Shown here: positions 24,809 through 35,469 of the stretch, piece after piece
Layout: the number at the start of each line of letters is the position of its first letter
How positions within the stretch are numbered: position 1 is the stretch's first letter
DNA from: Gordonia araii NBRC 100433
Lineage (GTDB): Bacteria > Actinomycetota > Actinomycetes > Mycobacteriales > Mycobacteriaceae
Length of the DNA: 64,000 bases
Reading direction: 5' to 3'
NCBI RefSeq assembly: GCF_000241265.1
Contig: NZ_BAEE01000056.1
Location: 62,001-126,000 of the forward strand
Made by a program: the position numbers and the translations under genes
Notes under the pieces: generated by a model
What the model was told of the DNA's origin: nothing
Database searches by the model: none
The model's input: only the letters and a program-made list of their open reading frames with translations

Positions 24809-25680
24809 GGGAGCCTCGCAGCGATGTCGTCGACGGTCCACGGACCTTCGGTTTCGATGGTCTTCACGTCGTGCCAGCCGGCGAGTTCGGAGATCGCGCC
24901 GCCCTGCACCGCGAACACCGTGCCGGTGATATCGCAGGCATCGGAGGCCAGGTAGGCGACCAGCGGCGAGATGTTGGCCGGGCTGAAGGCGTCGAACCCG
25001 CCCTCGCTGTCTTCGAGTTCGGCGGCCATCATGGCACCCATGCCGGGCGTCGCGAGGGTCAGGCGGGTACGCGCGATCGGTGCGATCGCGTTGACGCGGA
25101 CGCCGTAGCGCTCCAACTCGTCGGCGGCGACGAGGGTGATCGCGGCGATGCCCGCCTTGGCGGCGCCGTAGTTGATCTGTCCGGCGTTCGGCAAGGTCGT
25201 GCCCGACGCGGACGCGGTGTTCACCACCGCGGCCTTGGGCTGGTTCCCCGCCTTGCTCTGGTCCTTCCAATACGCCGCGGCGTGCCGCATCACGTTGAAG
25301 TGGCCCTTCAGATGTACCGCGACCACGGCGTCCCATTCGGACTCGGTCATGCCGGCGAGGAAGGCATCGCGCAGGATGCCCGCGTTGTTGACCACGATGT
25401 CCAGGCCGCCGAACTCGTCGATCGCCTGCTGGACGAGCGCGCTGGCCTCGTCCCAGTCGGCGACGTTGCCGCCGTTGATCACGGCCTCGCCGCCTGCGGC
25501 TTTGATGGCTTCGACCGTCTCGGCCGCGGGCGTCTGGTCGACGCCCTCGCCGGCGTTGTCGCCGCCGAGATCGTTGACGACGACCTTCGCGCCCTCCTTG
25601 GCGAAGAGCAGTGCGTGTTCGCGGCCGATTCCTCGGCCGGCGCCGGTGATGACAGCGACCTTGCCGTCCAAAGCACCCAT
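24805..25680 (-). CDS. 3-hydroxyacyl-CoA dehydrogenase-like SDR
   Basis: A 291-residue SDR of the multifunctional-enzyme-2/HSD17B4 type, which oxidises (3R)-hydroxyacyl-CoA. It has TGAGRGIGREHALLFAKEGA, the insert VVNDLGGDNAGEG typical of that group, NNAGILRD, and Tyr-Lys in INYGAAKAGIAAI. Upstream MaoC hydratase and downstream dehydrogenase/thiolase supply the other beta-oxidation steps. It is separated from the MaoC gene by 48 bp and overlaps the acyl-CoA dehydrogenase by 4 bp. Confidence 0.9.
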   Translation of the reverse strand: MGALDGKVAVITGAGRGIGREHALLFAKEGAKVVVNDLGGDNAGEGVDQTPAAETVEAIKAAGGEAVINGGNVADWDEASALVQQAIDEFGGLDIVVNNAGILRDAFLAGMTESEWDAVVAVHLKGHFNVMRHAAAYWKDQSKAGNQPKAAVVNTASASGTTLPNAGQINYGAAKAGIAAITLVAADELERYGVRVNAIAPIARTRLTLATPGMGAMMAAELEDSEGGFDAFSPANISPLVAYLASDACDITGTVFAVQGGAISELAGWHDVKTIETEGPWTVDDIAARLP

Positions 25681-25728
25681 CGGGATTCTCCTTAGAAAGA
25701 AAGTGGAACTAGAAGTGGGAAACGGGGA

Positions 25729-26601
25729 TCAGTCGGCGACGACGGCCAGGCCGTCGGTCAGGACGACGTCCTCGCCGCGCACGGTCTCGAAGGCGTAGGT
25801 CGTCCGCCCGTCCGCGGACCCGGTCCGCCAGATCCGGGTCTCCAGGTCGTCGCCGGGGAAGACCATCTTCGAGAAGCGCACCGCGAACCGCTTGAGCCGA
25901 TTCACGTCGCCGTCGGCGACCTGCGACAGCACGCCCCACGACGCCATGGCCATCGTGCACAGGCCGTGCGCGATGATCCCGGGCAAGCCGGAGTCCTTGG
26001 CGACCTCCTCATCGAGGTGAATCGGCATCGGATCGCCCGATGCCGGCGCGTACCGGAACGTCTGGTCGTCGTCGACGTGGGCGGTGACCGTCGCCAGCGG
26101 CTCACCGGACCGCACCGCCTCGGCGAGCTTGTGCGCGGGGACGGATTCGCCCACCGCCGCACCCGCGTCGACGCCGCGGAAGAAGGCGAGGAGGTACTGC
26201 TCGTTGACCAATTCCTCGTTCGCATCCCGGCACTCGACGTGGATCGACAGGCGGGCACCGCTTTCGACGGTGTCGTAGCCGATCGCCCGCGCCCGCGTGG
26301 TGATCACGTCGCCGGGCTTGATCGGGCGGTGGAACCAGAAGTCCTGCTCGCCGTGGACCACCTTGCCGAAAATCTCGATCGGTGCCACGTCGACGACCGG
26401 CGACAGCATCGCGTCGAAGGCCGGGACGATCGCGAACACCGGCGAGCCGATGTCACCGTCGCGGTGCGCCTCGATCGGGTCGTTGGTCGCCGCCGCGTAC
26501 TCGCCGAGCCGCTCCCGGGTGACGTCGAAGGCCTCCGGGTCCGACCAGGTGTTCAGCCCGCCGCCGTCGAACTCGTAGGCGGTCTTCTCCTTCGACGTCA
26601 T
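25729..26601 (-). CDS. MaoC-like (R)-enoyl-CoA hydratase, double hot-dog
   Basis: A 290-residue double hot-dog protein. The C-terminal half has the hydratase-2 motif SGDPMPIHLDEEVAKDSGLP followed by GIIAHGLCTMAMA, giving the catalytic Asp and His. The N-terminal half is the degenerate MaoC_dehydrat_N domain that completes the substrate pocket for bulky acyl chains. This architecture is common in enzymes for long or steroid side-chain acyl-CoA. Its ATG overlaps the SRPBCC gene stop. Confidence 0.9.
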   Translation of the reverse strand: MTSKEKTAYEFDGGGLNTWSDPEAFDVTRERLGEYAAATNDPIEAHRDGDIGSPVFAIVPAFDAMLSPVVDVAPIEIFGKVVHGEQDFWFHRPIKPGDVITTRARAIGYDTVESGARLSIHVECRDANEELVNEQYLLAFFRGVDAGAAVGESVPAHKLAEAVRSGEPLATVTAHVDDDQTFRYAPASGDPMPIHLDEEVAKDSGLPGIIAHGLCTMAMASWGVLSQVADGDVNRLKRFAVRFSKMVFPGDDLETRIWRTGSADGRTTYAFETVRGEDVVLTDGLAVVAD

Positions 26602-27038
26602 GCCGCTGCGGTGGCCAGCGCGTCGAGCTGTGACAGGCTCTTGCCGATCTGTGCGGTCGCGTCCTTCTCGACTGCCTTGGCCAGTGCGCCCTTGATCAGG
26701 GTGCCGGAGAAGTCGCCGGCGATCTGCAGCTCGCTACCGGTGCCGTCGGGCTTCAACTCGAACTGGAACGCGACCTTCACGTTGGCCATGCCGGTGCCGC
26801 TGAGCTTCAGCAGACTGGGTGCGTCGACCTCGTCGACGGTCCACTCGATCTTGTTGGCCATGCCGAGCATCATGATCTTCGCGACCAGCTTGCTGCCCTG
26901 GCCGAGGGTGGCCGGGGGCTCTTCCATCCAGCGCTCGTGGATGCTGAACCAGTCGCCCCAGGTCTGCGGGTCGGAGATGATGCTCCAGACGGCCTCGGGC
27001 GATGCGGTCAGCTTCTCGGTGGCTTCGATGTGTCCCAT
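26598..27038 (-). CDS. SRPBCC (START-like) lipid-binding protein
   Basis: A 146-residue polyketide-cyclase/START-like protein. The start EATEKLTASPEAVWSIISDP and GDWFSIHERWMEEPP are characteristic. The helix-grip fold binds a hydrophobic ligand, and similar mycobacterial proteins accompany lipid enzymes. It lies between the Ltp1-like thiolase (34 bp upstream) and the MaoC gene (4-bp overlap), so it may present or sequester the acyl intermediate. Confidence 0.87.
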   Translation of the reverse strand: MGHIEATEKLTASPEAVWSIISDPQTWGDWFSIHERWMEEPPATLGQGSKLVAKIMMLGMANKIEWTVDEVDAPSLLKLSGTGMANVKVAFQFELKPDGTGSELQIAGDFSGTLIKGALAKAVEKDATAQIGKSLSQLDALATAAA

Positions 27039-27072
27039 GGTTCTTCCTCTTTCCGGTGGTTTGCGGGGTTGT

Positions 27073-28278
27073 TCAGCGGTTCGCGCGCTGATAGGCGGTG
27101 ACGACGGCGGCGCCGCCCAGGCCGATGTTGTGCTGCAGGGCGGCGGTGACGCCGTCCACCTGGCGTTTGTCGGCGTCGCCGCGCAACTGCCAGGTCAGCT
27201 CGCTGCACTGGGCGAGTCCGGTGGCGCCGAGCGGGTGGCCTTTGGAGATGAGACCGCCGGACGGGTTGACCACCCAGCGACCGCCGTAGGTGGTGTCGCT
27301 GTTGTCGATCAGCTTGTGCGCCTCGCCTTCGGCGGCCAGGCCGAGGGCCTCGTAGAGCAGGAGTTCGTTGGCCGAGAAGCAATCGTGCAGCTCGATGACC
27401 TGGAAGTCGTCCGGACCGAGCGACGACTGCTCGTACACCGTCGTCGCGGCGGCGCGATTCATGTGGTCGCCGATGATGCCCGCGCAGGTGCCGTCGAAGG
27501 TGTTCTGGAAGTCGGTGACCATCGTCTGGCCGACGATCTCGACCGCGCGGTCGGCCAGGTCGTGTTCGTCGACGAACCGTTCCGACGCCAGAATCGCAGC
27601 GCCCGACCCGTCGGAGGTGGGGGAGCACTGCAGCTTGGTGAGCGGGTCGTAGATCATCCGCGAGTCGAGGATCTCCTCCAGCGTGTAGGAGTCCTGGAAC
27701 TGCGCGTAGGGGTTGTTGACCGAGTGCTTGTGGTTCTTGTAGCCGATCTTGGCGAAGTGCTCGGGGGTGGAACCGTACTTCGTCATGTGCTCGCGTCCGG
27801 CGGCGCCGAACATCCACGGGGCGGGCGGGAACAGCACCTCGCTGATCTCGGCCAACTCGAGAATGTGACGGTCCATCGGGTTGGCGCGGTCATCGAAGGT
27901 GGAGCCCAGTGAGCCCGGCTGCATCTTCTCGAACCCGAGGGCGAGGGTGCAGTCGGCCAGCCCACCGCGGATCGCCTGCGCGGCGAGAAACAGCGCCGTC
28001 GAGCCGGTCGAGCAGTTGTTGTTCACGTTGACGACCGGGATGCCGGTCATCCCGAGTCCGTAGACGGCTCGCTGACCCGACGTCGACTCGCCGTAGACAT
28101 AGCCGACGTAGGCCTGCTGCACCTTGTCGTAGTCGAGCCCGGCGTCGGCCAGTGCCTTGGTCCCGGACTCTTGCGCCATGTCGGGGTAGTCCCAGTCCGA
28201 TCCGTCGTCGTTCTTGCGTCGGCCGGGCTTCTCGAATTTCGTCATGCCCACGCCGACGACAAACACTTTGTTCGTCAT
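27073..28278 (-). CDS. SCP2/Ltp1-type thiolase (lipid-transfer protein)
   Basis: A 401-residue thiolase-fold protein very close to M. tuberculosis Rv2790c (Ltp1). It shows [14 protein letters not shown], the active-site Cys in [27 protein letters not shown], and [18 protein letters not shown] with a conserved His. Such proteins do thiolytic or aldol-type cleavage of branched and steroid acyl-CoA. Start 28278 is chosen because GAGG lies eight bases before it; an ATG two codons earlier is too close. First gene of the five-gene operon, behind the inverted-repeat operator. Confidence 0.93.
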   Translation of the reverse strand: MTNKVFVVGVGMTKFEKPGRRKNDDGSDWDYPDMAQESGTKALADAGLDYDKVQQAYVGYVYGESTSGQRAVYGLGMTGIPVVNVNNNCSTGSTALFLAAQAIRGGLADCTLALGFEKMQPGSLGSTFDDRANPMDRHILELAEISEVLFPPAPWMFGAAGREHMTKYGSTPEHFAKIGYKNHKHSVNNPYAQFQDSYTLEEILDSRMIYDPLTKLQCSPTSDGSGAAILASERFVDEHDLADRAVEIVGQTMVTDFQNTFDGTCAGIIGDHMNRAAATTVYEQSSLGPDDFQVIELHDCFSANELLLYEALGLAAEGEAHKLIDNSDTTYGGRWVVNPSGGLISKGHPLGATGLAQCSELTWQLRGDADKRQVDGVTAALQHNIGLGGAAVVTAYQRANR

Positions 28279-28297
28279 GTTCATCACCTCGAGGGCA

Positions 28298-28323
28298 ATA
28301 CAAACATGCAAGAATGTATGTAT
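28298..28323. promoter_or_regulatory. Inverted-repeat operator upstream of the Ltp1 operon
   Basis: ATACAAACAT - 6 bp - ATGTATGTAT: 9 of 10 positions pair. It is AT-rich against a GC-rich background, 20 bp upstream of the thiolase start, and is the natural site for the TetR regulator encoded just upstream. The overlapping gap also has CGTGA-N6-TCACA (28332-28347), one base from the CRP consensus. Confidence 0.7.
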
Positions 28324-28361
28324 CAACAGAGCGTGAGCTGAATCACATTTTCTCGCGGTGG

Positions 28362-29021
28362 CTAGGACGGATCGCCGGCCGGCGCGGGGGTCAGGAGCTT
28401 CGGGTCGATCGTCGCCCGGAGCGCCTGGGACGCGCGCTCCCACCGTCGGCGGGTGCGACCGGGGTCGGCGTCGATATAGGCCGAGAAGAGGATTCCCCGC
28501 AGCGCGTCCATGGAGGTGAAGACGAACTCGCGGACTGCCCGCTCAGACCCGCTCGGCAAGTACTCCGCCACCATCGCGGCGACGGTCTGATTGACGACGC
28601 GCTCGAACTTGGCGACTTCGATCCTCAGTTCGGGGTCGGTCCTGGCCGCGACGAGAAGCTCGATGCTCGCGGTGAACAACGGGCCGTTGTGCAGGTCCCA
28701 CAGCAGTTCCAGGAGTGCCGACACCGGGTCCGGGGAGGCCTGGAGCGCACCGACCTGCTCGACCGCGTCGGCGGTTCGCCGGGCGGCGAGGTGCTGGACG
28801 GCGGCACTGACCAAGTCGTTGCGGGAGCCGAAGTGGTGCAGCTGGGCTCCGCGGGTGACTCCGGCGCGCTCGGCGACCCGTGACGTCGTGGTGCCGCTGT
28901 ACCCGTATTCGACGAGACAGTCGATTGTGGCATTGAGGAGTTTGGCCCGCGTTTCGGCGCTGCGCTGCTCCTGCGTCCGCCGCGCGTACTGGGCTTCCGA
29001 TGGTGCTGCCACGTCAATCAC
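28362..29021 (-). CDS. TetR-family regulator of the Ltp1 operon
   Basis: A 219-residue TetR repressor. The N-terminal helix-turn-helix is in [20 protein letters not shown] (about 44-63), followed by FGSRNDLV. The C-terminal ligand domain (about 75-210) is variable. It lies immediately upstream of the thiolase operon in the same orientation, with the operator between them; the presumed ligand is an acyl-CoA from that pathway. GTG at 29021 is used; GTG at 29012 is an alternative. Confidence 0.88.
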   Translation of the reverse strand: MIDVAAPSEAQYARRTQEQRSAETRAKLLNATIDCLVEYGYSGTTTSRVAERAGVTRGAQLHHFGSRNDLVSAAVQHLAARRTADAVEQVGALQASPDPVSALLELLWDLHNGPLFTASIELLVAARTDPELRIEVAKFERVVNQTVAAMVAEYLPSGSERAVREFVFTSMDALRGILFSAYIDADPGRTRRRWERASQALRATIDPKLLTPAPAGDPS

Positions 29022-29068
29022 GCTAGCATGGGAGAGTTACCTGCCCTGCTGAATGCAACCGTCGAGCG

Positions 29069-29548
29069 CTACCTGACGTTGAGGCGCACGGCGTTGGAGG
29101 CGCCGGAGATCGAGTCGGTGACCCGGATCGTGTAGGCGCCGCGCACGTTGATCTTCCAGGTGTGCTTGGAGGTGCAGAGCTTGGTCTTGAACGGCCGGGG
29201 TGCGCGCGGACCGGTGATCCGGACCGTCATGTTGCACTCCTTGCCGAGGATCTCGTCGCCGGACTCGATCACCGAGTTCCACTTCACGCCGATCTGACGC
29301 CCGAGCGGGTAGGCGCCGCCCCGTGCCTTCGCCGTGGGCGCGTACACCCAGGTGTTGATCGAGCGGACGCCGTTGGGGGCGTTCTTGCGGCCGAGCTTTC
29401 CCCAGTGCTTGGGCTTGTTGTCGGACGAGCCGAGGCTGCCCAGGTCGATGCTGTTCGCGTGGACGGAGGCGACCGGCGCGGCGAGAGCCACCGCTGCCGC
29501 GGCGGCGATGGGCAGCGTGATCGAACGTGTGAAGTTATTGGGGCGCAT
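29069..29548 (-). CDS. Small secreted protein of unknown family
   Basis: A 159-residue exported protein with a signal peptide (about 1-32, ending SVHA). The mature part is basic and beta-rich. It has exactly two cysteines (GKECNMTVRI and KTKLCTSKHTW), probably disulfide-bonded, and ends in an Ig-like pattern YTIRVTDSISGASNAVRLNV. No known domain is recognised. GAGG precedes the ATG. The AT-rich upstream gap contains two ATCGAT direct repeats. Confidence 0.75.
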   Translation of the reverse strand: MRPNNFTRSITLPIAAAAAVALAAPVASVHANSIDLGSLGSSDNKPKHWGKLGRKNAPNGVRSINTWVYAPTAKARGGAYPLGRQIGVKWNSVIESGDEILGKECNMTVRITGPRAPRPFKTKLCTSKHTWKINVRGAYTIRVTDSISGASNAVRLNVR

Positions 29549-29654
29549 GGATACCTCGGCTCCAGGATCGATGTAAAGATCGATTCATTTTGGTAACGAT
29601 TCGATTGCGAGACGAATGTTAACAGCCCCTTCTGTGAGGTCGCTGGACGTCTCC

Positions 29655-30011
29655 CTATTTGCGCAGGATCTTGTCCATCGCCTTGCCCTTGGCCAGTTCG
29701 TCGACGAGTTTGTCCAGATACCGGATCTGGCGCATCAGCGGGTCCTCGATCTCCTGCACCTTGTAGCCGCAGATCGATCCGGTGATCAGCGAAGCGTTGG
29801 GATTGATCTCCGGGGCGTCGCCGAAGAAGGTCGCGAAATCGACGTCCTCGTCGAGCACCTTGCGCAGTCCGGCGTCGTCGTAGCCGGTCAGCCACCGGAT
29901 GACCTCGTCGAGCTCCGCCGTCGTTCGCCCCTTCTTCTCCACCTTCGTCACGTAGTGCGGGTAAACGCTGGCCACCGGCATGCGGAACACGCGTTCGTTG
30001 TTCTTGTTCAC
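29655..30011 (-). CDS. DUF2200 protein
   Basis: A 118-residue protein of the DUF2200 family. Family signatures [30 protein letters not shown] and [20 protein letters not shown] are all visible. Its biochemical role is unknown. The GTG at 30011 is only two bases from the helicase stop, with GGAGG just upstream inside the helicase gene, so it is coupled to XPB translation. Confidence 0.92.
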   Translation of the reverse strand: MNKNNERVFRMPVASVYPHYVTKVEKKGRTTAELDEVIRWLTGYDDAGLRKVLDEDVDFATFFGDAPEINPNASLITGSICGYKVQEIEDPLMRQIRYLDKLVDELAKGKAMDKILRK

Positions 30012-30013
30012 CT

Positions 30014-31699
30014 TTAGTCCTCCAATCCGCCGTCGCCGATCGCGGGCCCGACGATGTCGTCGGCGTCGACGATCCGATAGGCATAGCCCTGCTCGGCCAG
30101 GAAGCGCTGGCGATGAGCGGCGTAGTCGGCGTCGAGGGTGTCGCGAGAGACGACCGAGTAGAAGTGCGCCTGGCCGCCGTCGCTCTTGGGGCGCAGCAAC
30201 CGCCCGAGGCGTTGAGCCTCCTCCTGGCGCGATCCGAAGGTTCCCGACACCTGCACCGCGACCGATGCTTCTGGCAGGTCGATGGAGAAGTTCGCCACTT
30301 TGGAGACGACGAGCCGCTCGACCTCGCCGCGCCGGAAGGCGTCGAACAGCGCCTCGCGCTCCTTGGTCTTCGTCGACCCCTGGATCACCGGGGCGTCGAG
30401 GGCCTCGCCGAGTTCGGCGAGCTGGTCGAGATAGGCGCCTATGATCAGCGTCGGCGCACCCGGATGGCGGTCGAGGATGGACTTCACCACCCCCACCTTC
30501 GTATGGGCCGTCGAGCACAGTTTGTACTTCTCGTCGTTCTCGGCGATCGCGTAGGAGAGGCGCTCGGAATCGGTGAGGGTGACACGCACCTCGATGCACT
30601 CGGCCGGGGCGATCCACCCCTGCGCCTCGATGTCCTTCCAGGGCGAGTCGAAGCGTTTGGGGCCGATGAGGCTGAAGACGTCGCCTTCCCGGCCGTCCTC
30701 GCGCACGAGCGTCGCGGTCAGGCCCAGGCGTCGGCGCGACTGCAGGTCGGCGGTCATCCGGAACACCGGTGCGGGCAACAGGTGCACCTCGTCGTAGATG
30801 ATCAGTCCCCAGTCGCGCGAGTCGAAGAGGTCGAGATTGCGGTACTCGCCCTTCGACTTGCGGGTCATCACCTGGTAGGTCGCGATGGTGACCGGACGGA
30901 TCTCCTTGCGCTCGCCGGAGTACTCGCCGATCTCCTCCTCCGTGAGCGACGTGCGAGCGATGAGTTCGCGCTTCCACTGCCGCCCGGCAACCGTGTTGGT
31001 CACCAGGATGAGGGTCGTCGCCCCCGCCTTGGCCATCGCCGCCGCCCCGACCATCGTCTTGCCCGCGCCGCACGGCAGCACCACGACCCCCGAGCCGCCC
31101 GCCCAGAACGATTCGGCGGCCAGCGCCTGGTAGTCGCGCAGCTCCCAATCCGACTCGTCGAGCTCGATGGGGTGCGCCTCACCGTCGACGTAGCCCGCGA
31201 GATCCTCGGCGGGCCAGCCGATCTTGAGGAGGATCTGCTTGAGCCGGCCGCGCTCGGAGGGATGCACGATGACGGTGTCGTCGTCGATGCGGGCGCCCAG
31301 CATCGGGGCTACCTTCTTGTTGCGCAGCACTTCTTCCAGGACCGCGCGGTCCAGACTGACCAGGGTCAGCCCGTGGGCCGGGTGCTTCACCAGTTGAAGC
31401 CGGCCGAACCTGGCCATCGTGTCCACGATGTCCATCAGCAGCGGTTGCGGCACGGCGTAGCGAGAATGGGTCACCAGGGCATCGACGACCTGCTCGGCGT
31501 CGTGGCCGGCCGCGCGTGCGTTCCACAGGGCCAGCGGCGTTACGCGGTAGGTGTGGACGTGCTCGGGAGCGCGTTCCAACTCCGCGAACGGGGCGATGGC
31601 GGCGCGGGCGGCGGGTGCGCCGGAATGATCGACCTCGAGGAGGAGGGTCTTGTCCGATTGCACGATCAGGGGTCCGTCGGTCACCTGACCATTGTCCAC
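30014..31699 (-). CDS. XPB/ERCC3-type DNA helicase
   Basis: A 561-residue superfamily-2 3'-5' DNA helicase like M. tuberculosis Rv0861c. It has an N-terminal damage-recognition-like domain (about 1-180). Walker A is PCGAGKTMV, Walker [10 protein letters not shown], with [13 protein letters not shown] (containing the XPB RED motif), and motif [12 protein letters not shown]. It probably serves repair or transcription-linked unwinding. It starts two bases after the stop of the helicase-associated gene and is followed at two bases by DUF2200. Confidence 0.93.
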   Translation of the reverse strand: MDNGQVTDGPLIVQSDKTLLLEVDHSGAPAARAAIAPFAELERAPEHVHTYRVTPLALWNARAAGHDAEQVVDALVTHSRYAVPQPLLMDIVDTMARFGRLQLVKHPAHGLTLVSLDRAVLEEVLRNKKVAPMLGARIDDDTVIVHPSERGRLKQILLKIGWPAEDLAGYVDGEAHPIELDESDWELRDYQALAAESFWAGGSGVVVLPCGAGKTMVGAAAMAKAGATTLILVTNTVAGRQWKRELIARTSLTEEEIGEYSGERKEIRPVTIATYQVMTRKSKGEYRNLDLFDSRDWGLIIYDEVHLLPAPVFRMTADLQSRRRLGLTATLVREDGREGDVFSLIGPKRFDSPWKDIEAQGWIAPAECIEVRVTLTDSERLSYAIAENDEKYKLCSTAHTKVGVVKSILDRHPGAPTLIIGAYLDQLAELGEALDAPVIQGSTKTKEREALFDAFRRGEVERLVVSKVANFSIDLPEASVAVQVSGTFGSRQEEAQRLGRLLRPKSDGGQAHFYSVVSRDTLDADYAAHRQRFLAEQGYAYRIVDADDIVGPAIGDGGLED

Positions 31700-31701
31700 G
31701 A

Positions 31702-34017
31702 TCAGTCGAGGAGTTCGACCGTGGTGATCCGGTGCATGGACAATTGCACCTCGTCGCCCGACGGGACCTCGGCCGCGATCAGCCGGCCCGCGCGCAGAAG
31801 CTGGACCTTCACGACGTGGCGGCTGGCCTTGCCGTGCGAGTCGACGTAGTCGACGCGCAGTCGTCGGCCCGTGCGCATGGCCAGGGTGATCAACGCCGAC
31901 ACCGACTCACCGCCGCCGCTGGCCCGCACGGTCTCACCGCGACGGCTCGCCTGCCCGGCCGCCGCGTCAGCGGTGCGCATCCGGGTGACCACCGAGGCGA
32001 GCTGCGTCGCCGACGCCGCCGGCCGGCGGGGCGCCGGTTGACGGTGGCGCGTCACCACGCGGCTGCCCGCCGAACGCAGGTCGACGAGCGCACCCGAGGA
32101 ATCTTCTGCCGCGGGCGTGAACCCGGCTTCCCGCAGGGCGTCGAGCACGTCGCGCACCGGTGCGGGGGACACGAGCACCGTCGGGGCCAAGGGGCGCAAC
32201 GCCAGCGCGTCGGCGGTCTTGCTGCGCAACACCGCTGCCATGGTCGCCGGGTCGTCGCACCGGACGAACGAGGACGCGACGCCGACGCGCAGCGTGCCGT
32301 GCCTGCGCGCGACATCGTCGATCAGATAGGTCAGCGACTGCGGTACGGGGGTGGACGAGTGGTTGGCGAACAACGCGTTCAGTTCGGCACCGGTCCGGCC
32401 GGCGTCCAGCGCGCGGCGCACGCTGTCCTCGGTGACGCGGTACACCGACGCCGCGCCGGCCGACTCCAGGTCGGCGACCAGTGCCACCTCGGCGGCGAGT
32501 TCCGGAGTCATCGGTCCTGGCACCATCAGGGTCAGGTCCGCTTGGGCGAGGAAATGGTCCACCGGCTCGGGCAGCGCCGCGTCCATCGCGGCCACCAACT
32601 CGTCGTCGTCCGGGTCGTCGAGCACGAGCCGCCCGATCTCGGTGAGGGCGCCGTGGGCCACCAGACCGACTTCGGTGGCCTCGCGCAAGGTTTCCGAGAC
32701 GGCATGGCGCGTGAGTCTGCGGCGCATCCGCGGACGGCGCCACAGCAGCGCCGAGACGAGGGCGTCGACTCCGGGAGCGGTGCCCGGTTCGGCATCGGCC
32801 AGCGTAGCGAGCACCATCCGCCGTTCGCGTCGCGCGACCTGGTCGGGGACGCCGGGCACGAGGGCGCCGACGACCGCGCCGTCGGCGTCGCGTTCGCCGA
32901 TCAGCCAGGTCCGGCGGTCCAGCGCCAACCATGCCGTGACCAGCGTGGCCCACTGCCGCGCCCGCGACTGGTGGCTCCACCCGTCGGCCGCGAGCGTCGG
33001 GGCCCAGGCTGGCTCGCCGTTGTAGCGCGGCGGCTCCGGATCGGGCTGCCCGACGTCGATCAGGTGACGGCGCGCGCACAGCTCGACGATCAGGCCGATC
33101 CGCGACGGCGTGAGGCCGGTCTCCTTGGCGATGCGCCGCAGCTCGCGAATCCCGATGCCACCGGCGCTCAGCTCGGGCGTCGGAGACGCGCCGAGGCTCG
33201 CGAGCACGTCGCCGGTCTCCCTGAGCAGCTCCACCGCCGCACCGGCGGCGGTCGCCGAAAGCGCCTTCGTGCCGCCGGGCAGCGGGGTGCCCGCCGCATC
33301 GTCGACGAGGGGAGGGGGACGCAGGTCGTCGACGCGCAGCAGCGGCTCGCCGCGGATCAGCTGGGCGACCGTCGGCTCGATCTCGACGAGTTGATCCTCG
33401 ACGTGGGAGATCAGTCCGTTGGCGAGCAGGATCGGGACCGGCCGGGCCGGGTCGGCGTCCGGGCCTGCGTCGCGGGTGACGCCGACGCTCGGGCCGGTCG
33501 CCAGGGCGGTCAGCACGTCGCGCGGCCCCTCGTCGATCGCGTCGAGCGCCTGGCGCCACTGTTCGGGGGTGCGGCGGCCGGCGTCGGTGACGATGTGCAT
33601 CGCCCGCCACGGCAGCGCGGCCGGCGTGTGTCCGGCGAGGTGCAGGCCGTCGGCTTCGCGCCACACCACCGCCCGGTCGATCAGCGTTTGCAGGTGCGCG
33701 TCGATCTCGGCGGGCTCGGCCCTATCGCGCAGCGCCGCGCGGATCGCGGAATCCTTGACCCCGCGTCGGGCGCGACGGCCGTGCTCGCCGGTGGACGCGT
33801 GCAGGAGCGCTTCGATGATCGCCGTGTGCAGCAGATCGAGTTCCTCGCCCGCGACGTTCATCGAACCGGCGGACATCGCGCGCTGCGCGAGAACGCCGAT
33901 GCCGTTCGGCGGCGGCGACGCCAGATCGGGGCGGGCGCGCAGCAGTTCCACCAGTTCGTCGTCGGAGCGTTGGGCCAGCGCGTGCGCCAATCCGCTCGGC
34001 TGGTCGGTGGAACTCAC
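31702..34017 (-). CDS. Helicase-associated protein (Rv0862c-type)
   Basis: A 771-residue actinobacterial protein always found beside the XPB helicase. The C-terminal part (VASSFVRCDDPATMAAVLRS, and the WYL-like end LRVDYVDSHGKASRHVVKVQ) resembles helicase-associated and WYL-type domains. The N-terminal half is Leu/Arg-rich helical. It likely loads or regulates XPB. GTG at 34017 is used; the frame is open another 99 codons upstream, but that part reads as antisense of the next gene. The stop is two bases before the XPB start. Confidence 0.88.
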   Translation of the reverse strand: MSSTDQPSGLAHALAQRSDDELVELLRARPDLASPPPNGIGVLAQRAMSAGSMNVAGEELDLLHTAIIEALLHASTGEHGRRARRGVKDSAIRAALRDRAEPAEIDAHLQTLIDRAVVWREADGLHLAGHTPAALPWRAMHIVTDAGRRTPEQWRQALDAIDEGPRDVLTALATGPSVGVTRDAGPDADPARPVPILLANGLISHVEDQLVEIEPTVAQLIRGEPLLRVDDLRPPPLVDDAAGTPLPGGTKALSATAAGAAVELLRETGDVLASLGASPTPELSAGGIGIRELRRIAKETGLTPSRIGLIVELCARRHLIDVGQPDPEPPRYNGEPAWAPTLAADGWSHQSRARQWATLVTAWLALDRRTWLIGERDADGAVVGALVPGVPDQVARRERRMVLATLADAEPGTAPGVDALVSALLWRRPRMRRRLTRHAVSETLREATEVGLVAHGALTEIGRLVLDDPDDDELVAAMDAALPEPVDHFLAQADLTLMVPGPMTPELAAEVALVADLESAGAASVYRVTEDSVRRALDAGRTGAELNALFANHSSTPVPQSLTYLIDDVARRHGTLRVGVASSFVRCDDPATMAAVLRSKTADALALRPLAPTVLVSPAPVRDVLDALREAGFTPAAEDSSGALVDLRSAGSRVVTRHRQPAPRRPAASATQLASVVTRMRTADAAAGQASRRGETVRASGGGESVSALITLAMRTGRRLRVDYVDSHGKASRHVVKVQLLRAGRLIAAEVPSGDEVQLSMHRITTVELLD

Positions 34018-34081
34018 CTTCGCAAGTCTAATGTCCCGGGTTGGTGCGCCGGACTCCGGCGGGACGGGGGGGCATGGCAGA

Positions 34082-34318
34082 ATGAGCGGCGTGAGCGAGA
34101 ACGAAATCGTCGAAGAAGTCGAGCAGATCGAGCAGGCCGTGAAGAAGGGCCGCTGGCGCACCGTGGACAACGGCTGGCCCTTCCCCGACGGCGAGCACGC
34201 CGTCTCCGAGTTCGCCGCCGATCTGGCCGGTGCCCTGTCGCCGTTCGGTTCCACCGAACTGCCGCTTCCGCAGGACGACCTGCTGTACACGAACCCGTTG
34301 ACCGTCATCAACACGTAA
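34082..34318 (+). CDS. Small conserved actinobacterial protein (Rv0863-position)
   Basis: A 78-residue acidic protein divergent from the helicase-associated gene, as the small Rv0863 gene is in M. tuberculosis. It shows VEEVEQIEQAVKKGRWRTVD and the C-terminus DDLLYTNPLTVINT, which looks strongly conserved. No motif of known function. ATG at 34082 is used; GTG at 34091 is possible. Its 3' end leads directly into a strong terminator. Confidence 0.8.
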   Translation: MSGVSENEIVEEVEQIEQAVKKGRWRTVDNGWPFPDGEHAVSEFAADLAGALSPFGSTELPLPQDDLLYTNPLTVINT

Positions 34319-34332
34319 GACGCTCAAGAACG

Positions 34333-34375
34333 AACAACGGCGCCCCGCACAGAGATTGTGCGGGGCGCCGTTGTT
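34333..34375. terminator. Strong bidirectional terminator with a 19-bp perfect stem
   Basis: AACAACGGCGCCCCGCACA (34333-34351), loop GAGAT, and TGTGCGGGGCGCCGTTGTT (34357-34375) pair without mismatch. It serves both the small gene (plus) and rpfA (minus), which converge here. A T-rich end (GTTGTTG) is present on the plus side and the complement on the other. Confidence 0.92.
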
Positions 34376-34397
34376 GTGGCGTATGCCGTTGCTCGCC

Positions 34398-35212
<815 letters not shown>

Positions 35213-35452
35213 ATGTCTAGTTCGGACGACGCGGTCGGTGGAACGAGGCTCGGCGCGACCGGCTGCGTCGGTACTGCTGCGGCTCCTCGGATGAGGAACC
35301 TCCGAAAAGGTTACGGGCTGTTCGGCGTGCGTCCTATTTGAACCGGCGCAAGAGTAAAACGGGGCGAAAAGTGGTTCGGCGGTGCCAGTTCGGCATTCGC
35401 CCTGTTCAGGCGGTGAATCCCGGTTCGTGTCCTTCTCGTGACCAATTCGTGA
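35213..35452 (-). other. Upstream part of the rpfA leader
   Basis: About 240 bp between the CRP site and the riboswitch with no open gene that looks real. A hairpin GGTTCCTC-ATCC-GAGGAGCC (about 35283-35302) with one G-U pair is present. A weak TACTCT could be a -10 element, but the transcription start cannot be placed. Confidence 0.4.
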
Positions 35453-35468
35453 TGTGATGAAGGTCACA
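35453..35468. promoter_or_regulatory. Perfect CRP-binding site in the rpfA upstream region
   Basis: TGTGA-TGAAGG-TCACA, exact to the CRP consensus. In M. tuberculosis rpfA is a known direct target of the cAMP receptor protein Rv3676, so this site fits conserved control. It sits two bases from the stop of the flavin reductase gene and about 415 bp from the rpfA start. Confidence 0.82.
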
Positions 35469-35469
35469 T

